A DNA stretch of 13,404 nucleotides from contig DASWOP010000257.1 of the NCBI GenBank assembly GCA_036404255.1, forward strand, positions 1-13,404. Reading direction: 5' to 3'. The first letter of the stretch is position 1, and the number at the start of each line of letters is the position of its first letter. The notes under the pieces are model-generated. The model saw nothing but the letters and a program-made list of their open reading frames with translations. It did no database searches and had not been told where the DNA came from. Positions 12,749-13,404 of the stretch are shown here, piece after piece. The stretch is from JARLFX01 sp036404255 (lineage in GTDB: Bacteria > Acidobacteriota > Terriglobia > Terriglobales > Acidobacteriaceae). Made by a program: the position numbers and the translations under genes.

Positions 12749-13404
12749 GCAGGGTGCGCGGAGTTCCGCAGACGGTGGCGCGCAAGGGCGTGGTGTACCT
12801 GGTGGGCGCTGGGCCGGGCGATCCGGAGCTGCTGACGCTGAAGGCGGCGCGGCTGCTGGCGACGGCAGACGTCGTGTTGCATGATGACCTGGTGCCGGAG
12901 CAGTTGCTGGCCGCGGTGAATCCGCTGGCGCTGCTGAGCAGCGTGGGCAAGCGCTGCGGGCAGGCGAAGGTGACTCAGGCGGAGATACATGCGCTGATGA
13001 TCGATGCGGCACGGCGGGATTTGAGCGTGGTGCGGCTGAAGTCTGGCGACCCGCTGATCTTTGGGCGCGCAGGCGAAGAGTTACAGGCGCTGCGCGAGGC
13101 GGGGATTGCGTTTGAAGTGGTACCGGGCGTGACGGCTGCAGTTGCGGCTGCGGCCAGCATTGGCATATCGCTGACGGATCGCAGACATGCATCGAAGCTG
13201 ATCTTCGCGAGCGGGCACTATGCTGCCAACAAAGATCAGGCGACGCCGATCTTTGCCGAGGCACCGCCGCAGGATGCGACGCTGCTGATCTACATGCCGG
13301 GACGGGATTTTTCTTCACTCGCGGCGGAGCTTGTGCGCCACGGCTTCGCGGTGGATATGCCTTGTTGTTGTATCTCACACGCAGCTTGCCCCGAGCAGCA
13401 GGTG
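12745..13404 (+). CDS. cobA: uroporphyrinogen-III C-methyltransferase (SUMT), cut by the window end
   Basis: SUMT uses two S-adenosylmethionine molecules to turn uroporphyrinogen III into precorrin-2, the substrate of the preceding gene product. The frame stays open from ATG at 12745 to the last base (220 residues; about 240-270 expected). Seen: VYLVGAGPGDPELLTLKAARLL (17-38), GKR at 68-70, VVRLKSGDPLIFGRAGEE (95-112) and EVVPGVTAA (124-132), all methyltransferase landmarks. The usual PLTHR segment reads SLTDRRHASK (142-151), with Asp where His is common. CCC at 207-209 is unusual but in a variable part. It overlaps the preceding gene by 4 bases (ATGA). A fused uroporphyrinogen-III synthase domain downstream cannot be excluded because the end is missing. 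Confidence 0.93.
   Translation, partial: MSRVRGVPQTVARKGVVYLVGAGPGDPELLTLKAARLLATADVVLHDDLVPEQLLAAVNPLALLSSVGKRCGQAKVTQAEIHALMIDAARRDLSVVRLKSGDPLIFGRAGEELQALREAGIAFEVVPGVTAAVAAAASIGISLTDRRHASKLIFASGHYAANKDQATPIFAEAPPQDATLLIYMPGRDFSSLAAELVRHGFAVDMPCCCISHAACPEQQV

Noticed and set aside
12482..13378. Open minus-strand frame of 298 codons
   Set aside because: It is opposite the two siroheme synthesis genes and has a Pro/Ser/Ala/Arg-rich composition with no recognisable fold.

Overview
The window looks like a chromosomal segment of an acidobacterium (class Terriglobia, near Granulicella, Terriglobus or Edaphobacter). This placement is inferred from the GC-rich, G-ending codons, the protein flavour, and a gene remnant whose two ends match the small cupin hydroxynitrile lyases I recall from Granulicella and Acidobacterium. 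No taxonomic marker was searched.

Region 1 (59-5322, all + strand) is a tightly packed run of housekeeping genes. A MeaB/ArgK-type GTPase fused to methylmalonyl-CoA epimerase is followed, with 4- and 8-base overlaps, by tsaB (t6A tRNA modification), rimI (ribosomal protein acetyltransferase) and psd (phosphatidylserine decarboxylase). After short gaps come pssA (phosphatidylserine synthase) and a catalytic-cysteine-less homologue of aspartate-semialdehyde dehydrogenase (Usg type). psd and pssA together make phosphatidylethanolamine; the first gene serves propionate/methylmalonyl-CoA metabolism.

Region 2 (5323-6330) is phoU behind a 324-base leader. The leader holds a TTGACA promoter candidate and a striking predicted three-way RNA junction (5440-5514) whose long arm is capped by a GAAA tetraloop.

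Region 3 (6331-10153) is an accessory redox module between core genes: an aldo/keto reductase (-), a divergent AraC-type regulator (+), a flavodoxin-fold quinone reductase (-) and a divergent HxlR-type regulator (+). Downstream of the aldo/keto reductase is a previously easy-to-miss pseudogene of a hydroxynitrile-lyase-like cupin, reduced to its two ends. Both divergent intergenic regions contain clear dyad symmetries that are good operator candidates.

Region 4 (10366 to the end) is a siroheme module: a ferredoxin-type nitrite/sulfite reductase, then the two siroheme enzymes as separate proteins, precorrin-2 dehydrogenase/ferrochelatase and uroporphyrinogen-III methyltransferase (cut by the window end). 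They supply the cofactor of the reductase. A hairpin that could be a terminator or attenuator precedes the reductase.

No rRNA, complete tRNA, CRISPR array or insertion sequence was seen. The strongest candidates for something undescribed are the structured RNA upstream of phoU, the GTPase-epimerase fusion and the cysteine-less dehydrogenase homologue beside the phospholipid genes.
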